Part shown: positions 26,015-35,500 of the stretch, piece by piece
How positions within the stretch are numbered: the first letter of the stretch is position 1
How the letters are laid out: each line of letters begins with the position of its first letter
From: Cellulomonas sp. HZM
Lineage (GTDB): Bacteria; Actinomycetota; Actinomycetes; Actinomycetales; Cellulomonadaceae
Direction of reading: 5' to 3'
Length of the DNA stretch: 64,000 nucleotides
NCBI RefSeq assembly: GCF_000708885.1
Contig: NZ_JEOE01000005.1
Location: forward strand, 62,001-126,000
Made by a program: the position numbers and the translations under genes
The notes under the pieces: model-generated
Seen by the model: only the letters and a program-made list of their open reading frames with translations
What the model was told of the DNA's origin: nothing
Database searches by the model: none

Positions 26015-28108
26015 ATGCGCACCACCGCACCGCAGCGTTGGGCCCGGCGCCTGACTGCGCTGTCCCTCTCGGCCGTCCTGGCCGTCGGGGCGCTCGTCGC
26101 CCTGCAGGGGAACGACACCGCCTCCGCGTCCGCCCCGAAGACCGCCAAGGGTGACGCGATCCTCAACCTGTTCCAGTGGACGTGGCCGGCCGTCGCGTCC
26201 GAGTGCACGTCCACGATCGGACCCGAGGGGTTCGCCTACGTGCAGGTCTCACCGCCCCAGGAGAGCATCCAGGGCACGCAGTGGTGGACCTCGTACCAGC
26301 CCGTCAGCTACAAGCTCGACTCGAAGCTCGGCAACCGCGCCCAGTTCGCGGACATGGTCGCGACCTGCAAGGCCGCGGGCGTCGGCGTGATCGTCGACGC
26401 CGTGATCAACCACATGGCGGGCGTCGGCCGCACCGGCACGGGGACCGGCGGGTCGTCGTTCGGCGACGACAGCTTCCCCGCGGTGCCGTACGGCTACGGC
26501 GACTTCAACGACTGCCGCACCAACATCTCGAACTACGGCGACCGGTACCAGGTGCAGAGCTGCCGGCTCGTCGGCCTGCAGGACCTGCGCACGGGCTCGG
26601 ACTACGTGCGCGACAAGATCGCGGGCTACCTGAACGACCTCATCGGCCTCGGCGTCGCGGGCTTCCGCATCGACGCGGCCAAGCACATCCCGGCGTCCGA
26701 CCTCGTCGCGATCAAGCAGCGCCTGAGCAACCCCGGCATCTACTGGGTGCAGGAGGTGATCGGTGCGTCCGGCGAACCGATCCAGCCGTCCGAGTACCTC
26801 GGCACGGGTGACTCGCACGAGTTCAGCTACGCACGCACGCTCAAGTCGCGGTTCGACGGCAACATCGCCGACCTCAAGAACGTCGCGAACGGGCTGCTGC
26901 CCTCGGCGAACGCGGGTGTCTTCGTCGACAACCACGACACCGAGCGCAACGGCGAGACGATGAGCTACAAGTGGGGCGCCAAGTACAAGCTGGCCAACAC
27001 GTTCATGCTCTCCTACCCGTACGGCTCGCCCGCGGTGTACTCGGGCTACACGTTCACCGACACCGACGCCGGTGCACCCGGCGCGTCCGCGACGAGCGTG
27101 CCCGCCGCCGATTGCTCGAGCAGTGCGTGGACCTGCGTGCAGCGCTGGACCGAGACCCGCGGCATGGTCGCGTTCCACAACACGGTCGGCGACGCCGCGC
27201 TCACCAACTGGTACGACGACGGCGCCAACCTCGTCGCGTACGGCCGCGGGGCCAAGGGCTACGTGGTGATCAACAACGCGTCGAACGCCGTCACGCGCAC
27301 CTACACGACGTCGCTGCCCGACGGGACCTACTGCGACGTCGTCGCGGCGAGCGACTGCTCGCGCACGGTGGCGGTCCGCGGCGGCACGTTCAGCGCGACC
27401 GTGCCGGCCTACGGCGCCCTCGCGCTGCACGTCGGTGCTCTCTCCGGGACGACGTCGACACCGACGCCCACCACGACCGCCGGCACGTCGACCACGGTGT
27501 ACTACTCGACCGCAGCAGGATGGGGTGCCTACAAGATCCACTACAAGGTGGGCAGCGGCTCGTGGACCACGGTCCCGGGCGAGGCCATGACCGCGGCCTG
27601 CACCGGCTGGGTGAGCAAGCAGGTCGCGTCGGGCGGGTCGACCGTCACGGCCGCGTTCAACGACGGCAACGGCACGTGGGACAACAACGGCGGCAAGGAC
27701 TACGCGCTCAGCGGCTCCGTGGTCGCGGTCAAGGGCGGGGCGGTCACGACGAGCGACCCGTGCGGGACGACGAGCACGCCCACCCCGACTCCCACCGCGA
27801 CGCCGACGTCCACCACGGCCGCGCTCGCGTTCAGCGTGACCGCGACGACGAGCTGGGGCCAGAACCTGTTCGTCGTCGGCGACGTCGCGGCGCTCGGCGC
27901 GTGGGACACGTCGAAGGCCGTCGCGCTGTCGTCGGCCGCGTACCCGGTGTGGCGCGCGAGCGTCCAGCTCCCCGCGGGGACGGCCGTGCAGTACAAGTAC
28001 GTCCGCAAGGACGCGACGGGCGCGGTGACGTGGGAGAGCGGCGCGAACCGCACGGCGACCGTCCCCGCGAGCGGGACGCTCTCGCTCGCCGACACCTGGC
28101 GAGGCTGA
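26015..28108 (+). CDS. Secreted GH13 alpha-amylase with CBM25/26 and CBM20
   Basis: A 697-residue extracellular enzyme cleaving alpha-1,4 bonds in starch and glycogen. A signal peptide is followed by a GH13 catalytic barrel of the actinobacterial/animal type (starts DAILNLFQWTWPAVASEC). The catalytic residues are Asp220 (GFRIDAAKH), Glu247 (WVQEVIG) and Asp308 (VDNHDT); DAVINHM is also present. A beta-sandwich C-domain follows, then a TPTP linker, a CBM25/26-like module (VYYSTAAGWGAYKIHYK), a second linker, and a C-terminal CBM20 (LFVVGDVAALGAWDTSKA ... VQYKYVRKD). The start ATG at 26015 has AAGGA upstream. It is divergent from, and likely repressed by, the LacI protein at 24743-25759. A strong terminator follows. 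Confidence 0.96.
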   Translation: MRTTAPQRWARRLTALSLSAVLAVGALVALQGNDTASASAPKTAKGDAILNLFQWTWPAVASECTSTIGPEGFAYVQVSPPQESIQGTQWWTSYQPVSYKLDSKLGNRAQFADMVATCKAAGVGVIVDAVINHMAGVGRTGTGTGGSSFGDDSFPAVPYGYGDFNDCRTNISNYGDRYQVQSCRLVGLQDLRTGSDYVRDKIAGYLNDLIGLGVAGFRIDAAKHIPASDLVAIKQRLSNPGIYWVQEVIGASGEPIQPSEYLGTGDSHEFSYARTLKSRFDGNIADLKNVANGLLPSANAGVFVDNHDTERNGETMSYKWGAKYKLANTFMLSYPYGSPAVYSGYTFTDTDAGAPGASATSVPAADCSSSAWTCVQRWTETRGMVAFHNTVGDAALTNWYDDGANLVAYGRGAKGYVVINNASNAVTRTYTTSLPDGTYCDVVAASDCSRTVAVRGGTFSATVPAYGALALHVGALSGTTSTPTPTTTAGTSTTVYYSTAAGWGAYKIHYKVGSGSWTTVPGEAMTAACTGWVSKQVASGGSTVTAAFNDGNGTWDNNGGKDYALSGSVVAVKGGAVTTSDPCGTTSTPTPTPTATPTSTTAALAFSVTATTSWGQNLFVVGDVAALGAWDTSKAVALSSAAYPVWRASVQLPAGTAVQYKYVRKDATGAVTWESGANRTATVPASGTLSLADTWRG

Positions 28109-28113
28109 CCAGG

Positions 28114-28151
28114 GCCGGTGGCGCGGACCGCGACAGGTCCGCGCCACCGGC
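28114..28151. terminator. Strong hairpin terminator after amylase
   Basis: A perfect 16-bp stem (gccggtggcgcggacc at 28114-28129, complement 28136-28151) with a 6-nt loop starts 5 bp after the stop codon. No T-run follows. It lies between converging genes. Confidence 0.88.
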
Positions 28152-28169
28152 GCACGGGTCAAGCGCCGG

Positions 28170-28529
28170 TCACGCGCCGCTCAGCAGCAGACCCGCCCAG
28201 CACGCCGCGACGCTGAGCAGCAGCATCCCGCCCGCGTGCACCGCGGCCCCCCAGGGGCGCCCCGCGCGCAGCAGGCGCGCACCCTCGACGCTCGCGGTGC
28301 TGAACGTCGAGTAGCCGCCCAGGAAGCCGGTGCCGAGCACGGTCCGCAGGTCGTCGTGGCCGACGAGCAACCAGCCCGCGAGCAGCCCGATCGCGAGGCA
28401 TGCGGTGACGTTCACCGCGATCGTCCCGAGCGGCACCGCGGCCCGCAGGCGGCGCCCGACGAACGAGTCGAGCCAGAACCGGCACGCCGCACCGATCCCG
28501 CCGGCGAGCGCCAGCAGCACCCACGTCAT
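28170..28529 (-). CDS. crcB: CrcB/Fluc fluoride channel subunit
   Basis: A 119-residue four-helix membrane protein. Family motifs are GGIGAACRFWLD, TIAVNVTACLAIG (pore Asn region) and GFLGGYSTFSTASVE (phenylalanine box and central Na+ site). It is translationally coupled to the preceding crcB gene by a 4-bp ATGA overlap. Fluc channels are dual-topology dimers; where two crcB genes are adjacent, as here, the two products typically form an antiparallel heterodimer. The role is export of cytoplasmic fluoride. Confidence 0.93.
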   Translation of the reverse strand: MTWVLLALAGGIGAACRFWLDSFVGRRLRAAVPLGTIAVNVTACLAIGLLAGWLLVGHDDLRTVLGTGFLGGYSTFSTASVEGARLLRAGRPWGAAVHAGGMLLLSVAACWAGLLLSGA

Positions 28530-28933
28530 GCGGCCGCCCTCCGCTGCGCGAGCGCCATGCCGGCCCCGGCGGCCGCGATGCCGACGACGACGCTGACCAG
28601 CGCGTAGGAGAACCCGACCGCGGCGTGGCCACCGCGCACCAGGCGGTCCGTCTCGAGCACGAACGTGCTGTACGTGGTGAAGCCGCCGACGATCCCGGTG
28701 CCGACTCCGAGCCGGACGGTCCTGCGCACGCCCTCGTCGGGTCCGCGCACCGCGAGCGACTGCAGCAGCAGCCCGAGCACGAACGACCCGACGAGGTTGA
28801 TGACGAAGGTGGTCCAGGGCCAGCTCCCCGCGCGCGCGGGGAACCAGGTCTCGAGCGCGGCGCGTGCGGTGGTGCCGAGCGCCCCCCCGAGCACGATCCA
28901 CGCGACGACGGGCACGCGGGTCAGTCGTCCCAC
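28526..28933 (-). CDS. crcB: CrcB/Fluc fluoride channel subunit (second copy)
   Basis: A 135-residue four-helix membrane protein: GGALGTTARAALE, TFVINLVGSFVLG with the pore Asn, and GIVGGFTTYSTFVLE. It is distinct in sequence from the downstream crcB, as expected of a heterodimer partner with opposite topology. The start is GTG 28933, overlapping the universal-stress gene by 13 bp; GTG 28915 is an alternative that leaves the domain intact. It is the middle gene of a three-gene operon. Confidence 0.92.
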   Translation of the reverse strand: MGRLTRVPVVAWIVLGGALGTTARAALETWFPARAGSWPWTTFVINLVGSFVLGLLLQSLAVRGPDEGVRRTVRLGVGTGIVGGFTTYSTFVLETDRLVRGGHAAVGFSYALVSVVVGIAAAGAGMALAQRRAAA

Positions 28934-29463
28934 GCCGTGCGTGCCTTCCAGTCGACGACGCTGAGCGGCACCGTGAGCACCGGGCGGTGCTGGTGCCGCG
29001 CGAGGCGCATCGGCACCGAGGTGTCGACGAGCTCGCGCAGGCGCGTGCCCGGACCCGCGGCGCTCGCGCCCACGACGTACAGCGCGGCGTCGACCGCACG
29101 GGCGAGGTGGGTCAGCGAGCGGTCGGGGCGCCCGGCCAGGTAGCGCAGCTCCCAGCTCACGTCCTGGCCGTCGAGCACGCGCGTCAGGTAGGCGTGCAGC
29201 TCGTCGTGCGTGCGCTTCCACGACTCGTCGCCCGAGTCGGGGTCGATCGGGGAGTGGCTCACCGAGCCGTCGGCGTGCTCGGCGTCGACGACGCGAGCGG
29301 TGTCGACGTACGCGAACCACAGCGTGCCGCCCGTCGCGCGCGCCCAGGACGCAGCCGTGAGGGCGACGAGCTCGGGCTGCCCCGGGACGATCCCGACGAC
29401 GGCGCCGTGCCCGGCGACCTCGACGAGCCGCTCGGGGCTCGGCTGGGGTACCTCGTGGTGCAC
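28921..29463 (-). CDS. Universal stress protein family protein
   Basis: A 180-residue single UspA-type domain: AVVGIVPGQPELVALTAASWARA at the first strand-helix, LWFAYVDT, SWELRYLAGRPDRSLTHLARAVDAALYVVGAS, and a final RPVLTVPLS. The nucleotide-binding G-2x-G-9x-G motif is partly recognisable (GASAAGPGTRLRELVDTSVPMRL). The GTG at 29463 has GGAGG upstream. It heads the operon with both crcB genes. The association with fluoride export is by position only. Confidence 0.82.
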   Translation of the reverse strand: MHHEVPQPSPERLVEVAGHGAVVGIVPGQPELVALTAASWARATGGTLWFAYVDTARVVDAEHADGSVSHSPIDPDSGDESWKRTHDELHAYLTRVLDGQDVSWELRYLAGRPDRSLTHLARAVDAALYVVGASAAGPGTRLRELVDTSVPMRLARHQHRPVLTVPLSVVDWKARTAWDD

Positions 29464-29595
29464 GGCGTCCTCCGGTCGCTGGTCCTCCCCGCACCTTACG
29501 GCCGCGCACCACGGCGCGGGTGATTCCGGTCGCATCGCGGCACGGCAGGAGGTGCGGCCCTGGAGAACTGGACAGTTGCCCGGCACAATGCGGAG

Positions 29596-32500
29596 GTGCT
29601 CCGTCACCGCAGGTCCTGGACCATCACCCGCGCCGTCGCGGTGGCCGCGACGACGGCCCTCGTCGCCGTCCTGCTCGGACCGCTCGACGCCGCGGTCGCG
29701 GCGCCCGGCATCACGGCGACCAAGAGCGCGGACGGGGAGTCGCTCGCGGGAGCGCCGATCGCCTACACCCTCACGGCGCGCAACCCGTCGAGCAACGCGG
29801 ACGCCGTGGACGAGTACAACGTCTCGTTCCGCGACCAGCTCGCTCCGGGGCTGACGTACGTGGGTCCGACGACGCCCGCGAGCGCCGGCGAACCGACCGT
29901 GCACACCGACGCCGTGACGGGCGCCCAGACCCTCGTGTGGTCGAACGTCAGCGACCTCTCGGTCGACGGGTCCATCGCGATCCACTACTCCGTGCAGCCG
30001 GACCCGGCGGTGTTCCCCGTCGGGTCCACCGTCACCGACACCGCCTCGGCGTACGCCTCGAACGACCCGTTCACGGTCCCCGCGTTCGACGACTCCGGCG
30101 TCTTCGTGCCCGACGCCGCGGTGCAGCAGACGAGCACCGGCACCACCGCGACGACGATGAGCGGCGTCTCGGTCGAGAAGTCGGAGCCCAGCCCGGAGGG
30201 CGAGCTGCTGCGCGGCGTCCACGACCACCCGACCGTGTTCACGCTGCATGCCCGCACGACGCGCCTCGCCGGCAGCGACGACGTCGTGCTCGTCGACTAC
30301 CTCCCGGCCGCGCTCGAGTTCCTGGGCTGCGGCGGCGTCGACAACTCGTCGGCACCCGAGTACGTGGGCGCTCCGTCGCTCACGGCGACGCCCACGCCGG
30401 CGGGCTGCCGCCAGCCGGATGCGGTGTCGACGGTCGTGAACCCGGCGCCGACCGGCTCGACGACGTACCCCCCGGGCACCTACACGCGCGTCGAGTGGGA
30501 CCTGGGCGACCTCCCCGCGAACGCCGACGTGACCATCCGGTACGCCGCGGGCGTGCCGCTGCGCGCGAACGTGGCGTGGGCAGCACCGGCTCCCGCCGAC
30601 GACGAGCAGATCGCCAACCTCGACAACAACACCGGCCCCTCGACCCGCGAGACGCTGACGGAGCAGTCTGCGACCAACGTCGCGCGCATCGACGGCACGT
30701 ACACCGGGCCCCTCGCGCCGGGCTCCGTCGCGCGCGCCGGGTCGAGCGACAGCACCACGGTCACCCTGGAGGACCTCGCGATCCAGAAGGGGGTCTCTCC
30801 TGACGACTTCACGGTCAACGGGCGTGTCACGTACACCGTCAAGGTCTCGACCAGCGAGTACACGTCCGCGTCGGACGTCGTGCTCACGGACACCGTCCCG
30901 GACGGCGTCTGCCCCCTCGGACCGGACGGCACCAACTACACGAGCGCGTCGATCCCGAACTGCGCGGGGTCGGACGCGACGGCTCCGCAGAACGCGACGT
31001 TCGACTCCGTCACGCAGAACCCGGACGGCACGTTCACGGTCGTGCTCGACCCGCTCGTGCTCGACCCGAGCGGCACGACCACGATCACCTACTACGGCAC
31101 GATGCTGCCGACGTACATCGGCAGCGGTGACCCCACGGCGACCGGCGACTCGTTCACCAACAACGTCGACGCGGCCGGGACCACCACCCCGATCGCGGGC
31201 ACGGGTGAGACCGGGACGCAGGGGGTGCTCGACAGCTCGAGCGCCACGCAGGGCTCGGGCAGCCTGACGATCGACAAGCTCATCGCCCCCAGGTCGTTGT
31301 CCGGCGGCACCGCGTGCCCGACGGACCTGAGCGAGTACGGGGAGCCGGGCGACTTCTCCGCCGACGAGATCTCCCTGATGCGCGGGGACACGATCTGCTT
31401 CGCGCTCGTCGCGAACTTCCCCGAGCGCACCCAGACCCGCAACCCGCTCGTGACGGACTACCTGCCGCCGGGCTTCACGTACGTGGCGGGCACCGCTCAG
31501 CAGGCGAGCACCGCCGTCGCCGCGCCGTTCACCGTGACGTCCGGCTCCTCGACGGTCCGGTTCACCATCGGCACCCCCGAGGCGGGCGGCCGCTACGTGC
31601 CGCCGAACGCGGTGTTCGCCGCGGTCTTCCAGGCGAGGCTGTCGCAGACGCCGACCGGCTCCTCGCCGCTGCAGCGCAGCAACCTCATGAAGCTGGTGGT
31701 CGCGAACACGGCGGGCCAGACGGAGTCGTTCCGCGACCAGCTCGAGCTGACGGTGGTCCCCGTGGCGCCGTTGGGCGTCGTGAAGGGCGTCGAGTCCGTC
31801 GACGACCCCGCCACCGGCCCGAACGGGCTGAACAGCGACGTCGACGGCGTCCCGGTCCACGAGGGCTCCAAGGTCACGTTCCGCGTCGACCTCACCAACA
31901 AGGGGACCGCGGCGACGCAGACGGACTACGCGATCGGTGCGTCCGACGTGTGGGACGTGCTGCCGCAGCAGATCGACTGCACGGACATCGACCTGGCGTC
32001 GGTGCACACGTTGCCCTCGGTCGCGGGCGTCACGGTGACCTGCACCGACCCCGGCGACCCGGGGCACCCGACGTTCGCGGGCTCGACGCTCGCCAGCCTG
32101 CTGCGGGTGACGTTCCCCGCCGTCACCGCGGCGAACGTCGGCACGGCAGGGATCGCTCCCGGCGGCTCCGTGTCGGTCCTCTACACCGCGACCGTCCGCA
32201 CGCCGAGCAGCCTCGGCACCACGCTGCGCAACACCGCCTACGTGCACAGCTACCAGGCCGTGACCAACTCGGGCGACGCGGCGACGTTCTACCCGAAGGA
32301 CAACGTCGACACGACGATCCCCGTCACGCAGCAGGACGCGCCCGCGGCGAGCGACCCCTCGTCGGTGGTCGTGCCGAGCGCGACCGTGGCGAAGACGGCG
32401 ACGACGTCGATCGACGAGAACAACAACAACCTGACCTCGCAGGCGACCGTCGGCGAGATCGTCACGTACACGTACTCGGTGACGATCCCGAAGCACACGT

Positions 32501-35500
32501 CGGCGTACTCCGGGGTGCTGTCGGACACGCTGCCCACGGGCCTGACGCTCGTGCCGGGCAGCGCCACGCTGGCCTTCTCGCCCGACGCCTCGGCTCCCGC
32601 GACGACCGCGCCCGCTCCCGCCGGCGTCACCCTCGACCCCGCGACCGGCACGCTGAGCCTCAGCGACGTCGGGCCGGGCTACACGTACTCGAACAGCACG
32701 GGCACCGACCAGCTGTTCGCGGTGACCGTGCGCACGACGGTCACGGGCGCGGCGCTCAGCACCACCGCGAACAACCAGGTACGGACCAACACCGCGACGT
32801 TCGTGAGCCTCGACTCGGTCGGCGGCTCCGCGCGGCCGCCGGCGAGCGCGACCGTCAACGTGACGCTGCGGCAGCCGAACCTGGTGCTGACGAAGTTCTC
32901 GTCGGCCGTCGTCCCGGTGCCGGGCGGCACACCCGTCGTCTACACGCTGCGGGTGGCGAACGAGAACGCCAACGGGACGGCCACCAACCGCACGCCGCTG
33001 CACGAGACCACGGTGCAGGACTGCGTCCCGGCGGGCCTCGTCGTGACCAACCCCGGCACGGCGACCGTCGAGACGACGACGGCGCCGTGCGCCACGGGCG
33101 AGACCCGGCTCACGTGGTCCGTCGGCACGGTCGTCGCCGGCACGCCGGTGACGCTGACGTACACGGCGACCACGCCGACGTCCGCGGTCGGCGGCTCGGT
33201 CTACACCAACCACGCGAGCGCGCAGGGCTGGTCGGTGCCGGGCGGCTCGGCGACGAACGGCGCCCGGCAGTACACGTCGACGGCGACCTCTGACGTCCGC
33301 ATCATCGGCGCCCTGGTCACGAAGACCGTGGACCCGTCGACCGCGACGATCGGCCAGCGCGTCTCGTGGACCCTCACGATGCTGCTGCCGGCGAACACGG
33401 CGTTCTACTACCCGACGATGATCGACTCGCTGCCGTCGGGCTTCGACGCCTCGTCGGTCACGCTCGACGACTTCACCTGCGAGATCCTCACGACGCCCGT
33501 CACGACGTGCGCCCCGGGGATCCACTTCCTGGCTCCGGTGCAGCAGGGCACGAACACGCTCATCGGCCTGTACTTCGCAGGTTCGGCGGGTGACCCGGCG
33601 CAGCGCGGCATCACGCTCGAGCTCTCGGGTGCCGTCGCCGACACCACGCCGGTCGCTGGGTCGCTTCTGACGAACACCGCGACGTCGAGGTGGGACACGT
33701 CGGACCACGGCGCGCCGACGTCCGTGACGGCCGCACGCGACACGACGGGTGGCTCCGCGTCGGCCACCGTGCGCGTGCTCGAGCCCAGCCTGACCGTCGA
33801 CAAGACGGTCGTGAGCACCACCCCGGCCCCGGCCGACGTCTTCGCATACCGCATCCGGGTCACGAACGCGACGGGCAGCGACGTGAGCACGGCGTACTCG
33901 ACCGTGGTCAAGGACGTCGTCCCGGCGGGCGTGGTCGTCGACCCGACGACGATCTCCGAGCCGGGTGCGCTGACCGGCGCCGACCCGGTGCTCGGCGGCG
34001 GGACGATCACGTGGACCCTCGACCGTGACGGCGACGGCATCCAGCCCGGTCAGTTCACCGACCTGAGCTACGAGGCCAGGCTCGCACCCTCTGCGGAGAT
34101 CACGACGGCGCGCCTGACCAACACCGCGACGATCTCGTCGTACCGGTCGCTCCTCGACGCCGGCCGCACGTACGCCGGGCCGTCGGACACCGCCGACGTG
34201 AGCCCGCACTTCCCGCACCTGACGACGACGAAGTCCACCGTGTCGACGAGCCCCGCGTACATCGGTGAGCCGTTCACGTGGAACATCCAGGTGACCAACG
34301 ACGGCAACGCGCGCGCCTACGCCGTCGGTGCGACCGACCTGCTCCCGCCGGGCTGGGAGTACGTCGCGGGCTCGGCGACGGTCACGCTCGCGAGCGGGTC
34401 GCCGGTCCCGGCGGAGCCGGAGGTCGACGGGCGCAACCTGACGTGGACGGACCTCGGCGGGCTCGACGGCGGGGTCGCGGCGAGCATCCGGTACCAGGCG
34501 AGGCCGACGGCGTCCGTGGTGACCGCCCCGGGCGTCGGCAGCGCCGTCCCGCACACCAACACCGCGCAGGCCTACGGCGAGGACGCGACGACGGCCACGG
34601 GGAACAAGACGGGTTCGTACGTCGGGCCCGCATCCACCGCCTCGACGCACGTGGACGCGGCAGATCTCGTCGTGACCAAGACGCACTCCACGCCGGTGGT
34701 CGCGGGCCGCGACGCGACGTGGACGGTCACCGTGAAGAACAACGGTGCCGACACGGCCGTCGGCCCCTTCACGGTGACGGACGCGCTCCCGACGGGCCTC
34801 GGCTACGTCTCGGCGACGGGCCCCGGGTGGACCTGCACGCCGAGCGGGGGCGCGACCCCGACGACCGTGACCTGCACGCGCGGCACGACCACGACGACGC
34901 TCGCCGGCGGAGCGACCCTGCCGCTCATCACGGTGACGACGAGCGTCCCCGCCGAGACTCTCGCGGGCACGACGTTCACCAACGGTGCGTCGGTGTCCGG
35001 CCGCACGTACGACCCGGTCCCGTCGAACAACTCCACGACCGACACCGCCACGGTGACGGCCGCGGCCGACCTGCGCCTGACGAAGGGCCACACGGGCACC
35101 GCGGTCGCCGGGCAGCCGTTCACGTGGACGATCGACGTCGCGAACCTCGGCCCGTCCGACTCGCAGCCGGACATCACCGTGACGGACACGCTCGCGAGCG
35201 GCACCACGTTCGTCTCGGGCAGCGGCGCGGGCTGGGACTGCTCGGCCTCCGGACAGCTCGTCACCTGCACGCGTGACACGCTCGTCGCGTCGGGTGCCTC
35301 GGCCCCGCAGATCGCGCTCACGGTGGACGTCGCGCCCTCGCGCACGGGCACCCTGGCCAACTCGGCGACGGTCGCGGGCACCACGCCGGACCCGGTGACG
35401 ACCAACAACACGGGGACCGACCAGGTCACGGTCGGCACGTCGGCGGACCTCCAGCTCGAGAAGTCGCACGAGGGTGCGTTCGTCGCCGGCGCGACCGGAA

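Noticed and set aside
23538-26030. A long minus-strand frame crossing the NlpC, riboswitch and LacI regions
   Set aside because: It reads antisense or out of frame through three well-supported features and has no recognisable domain.
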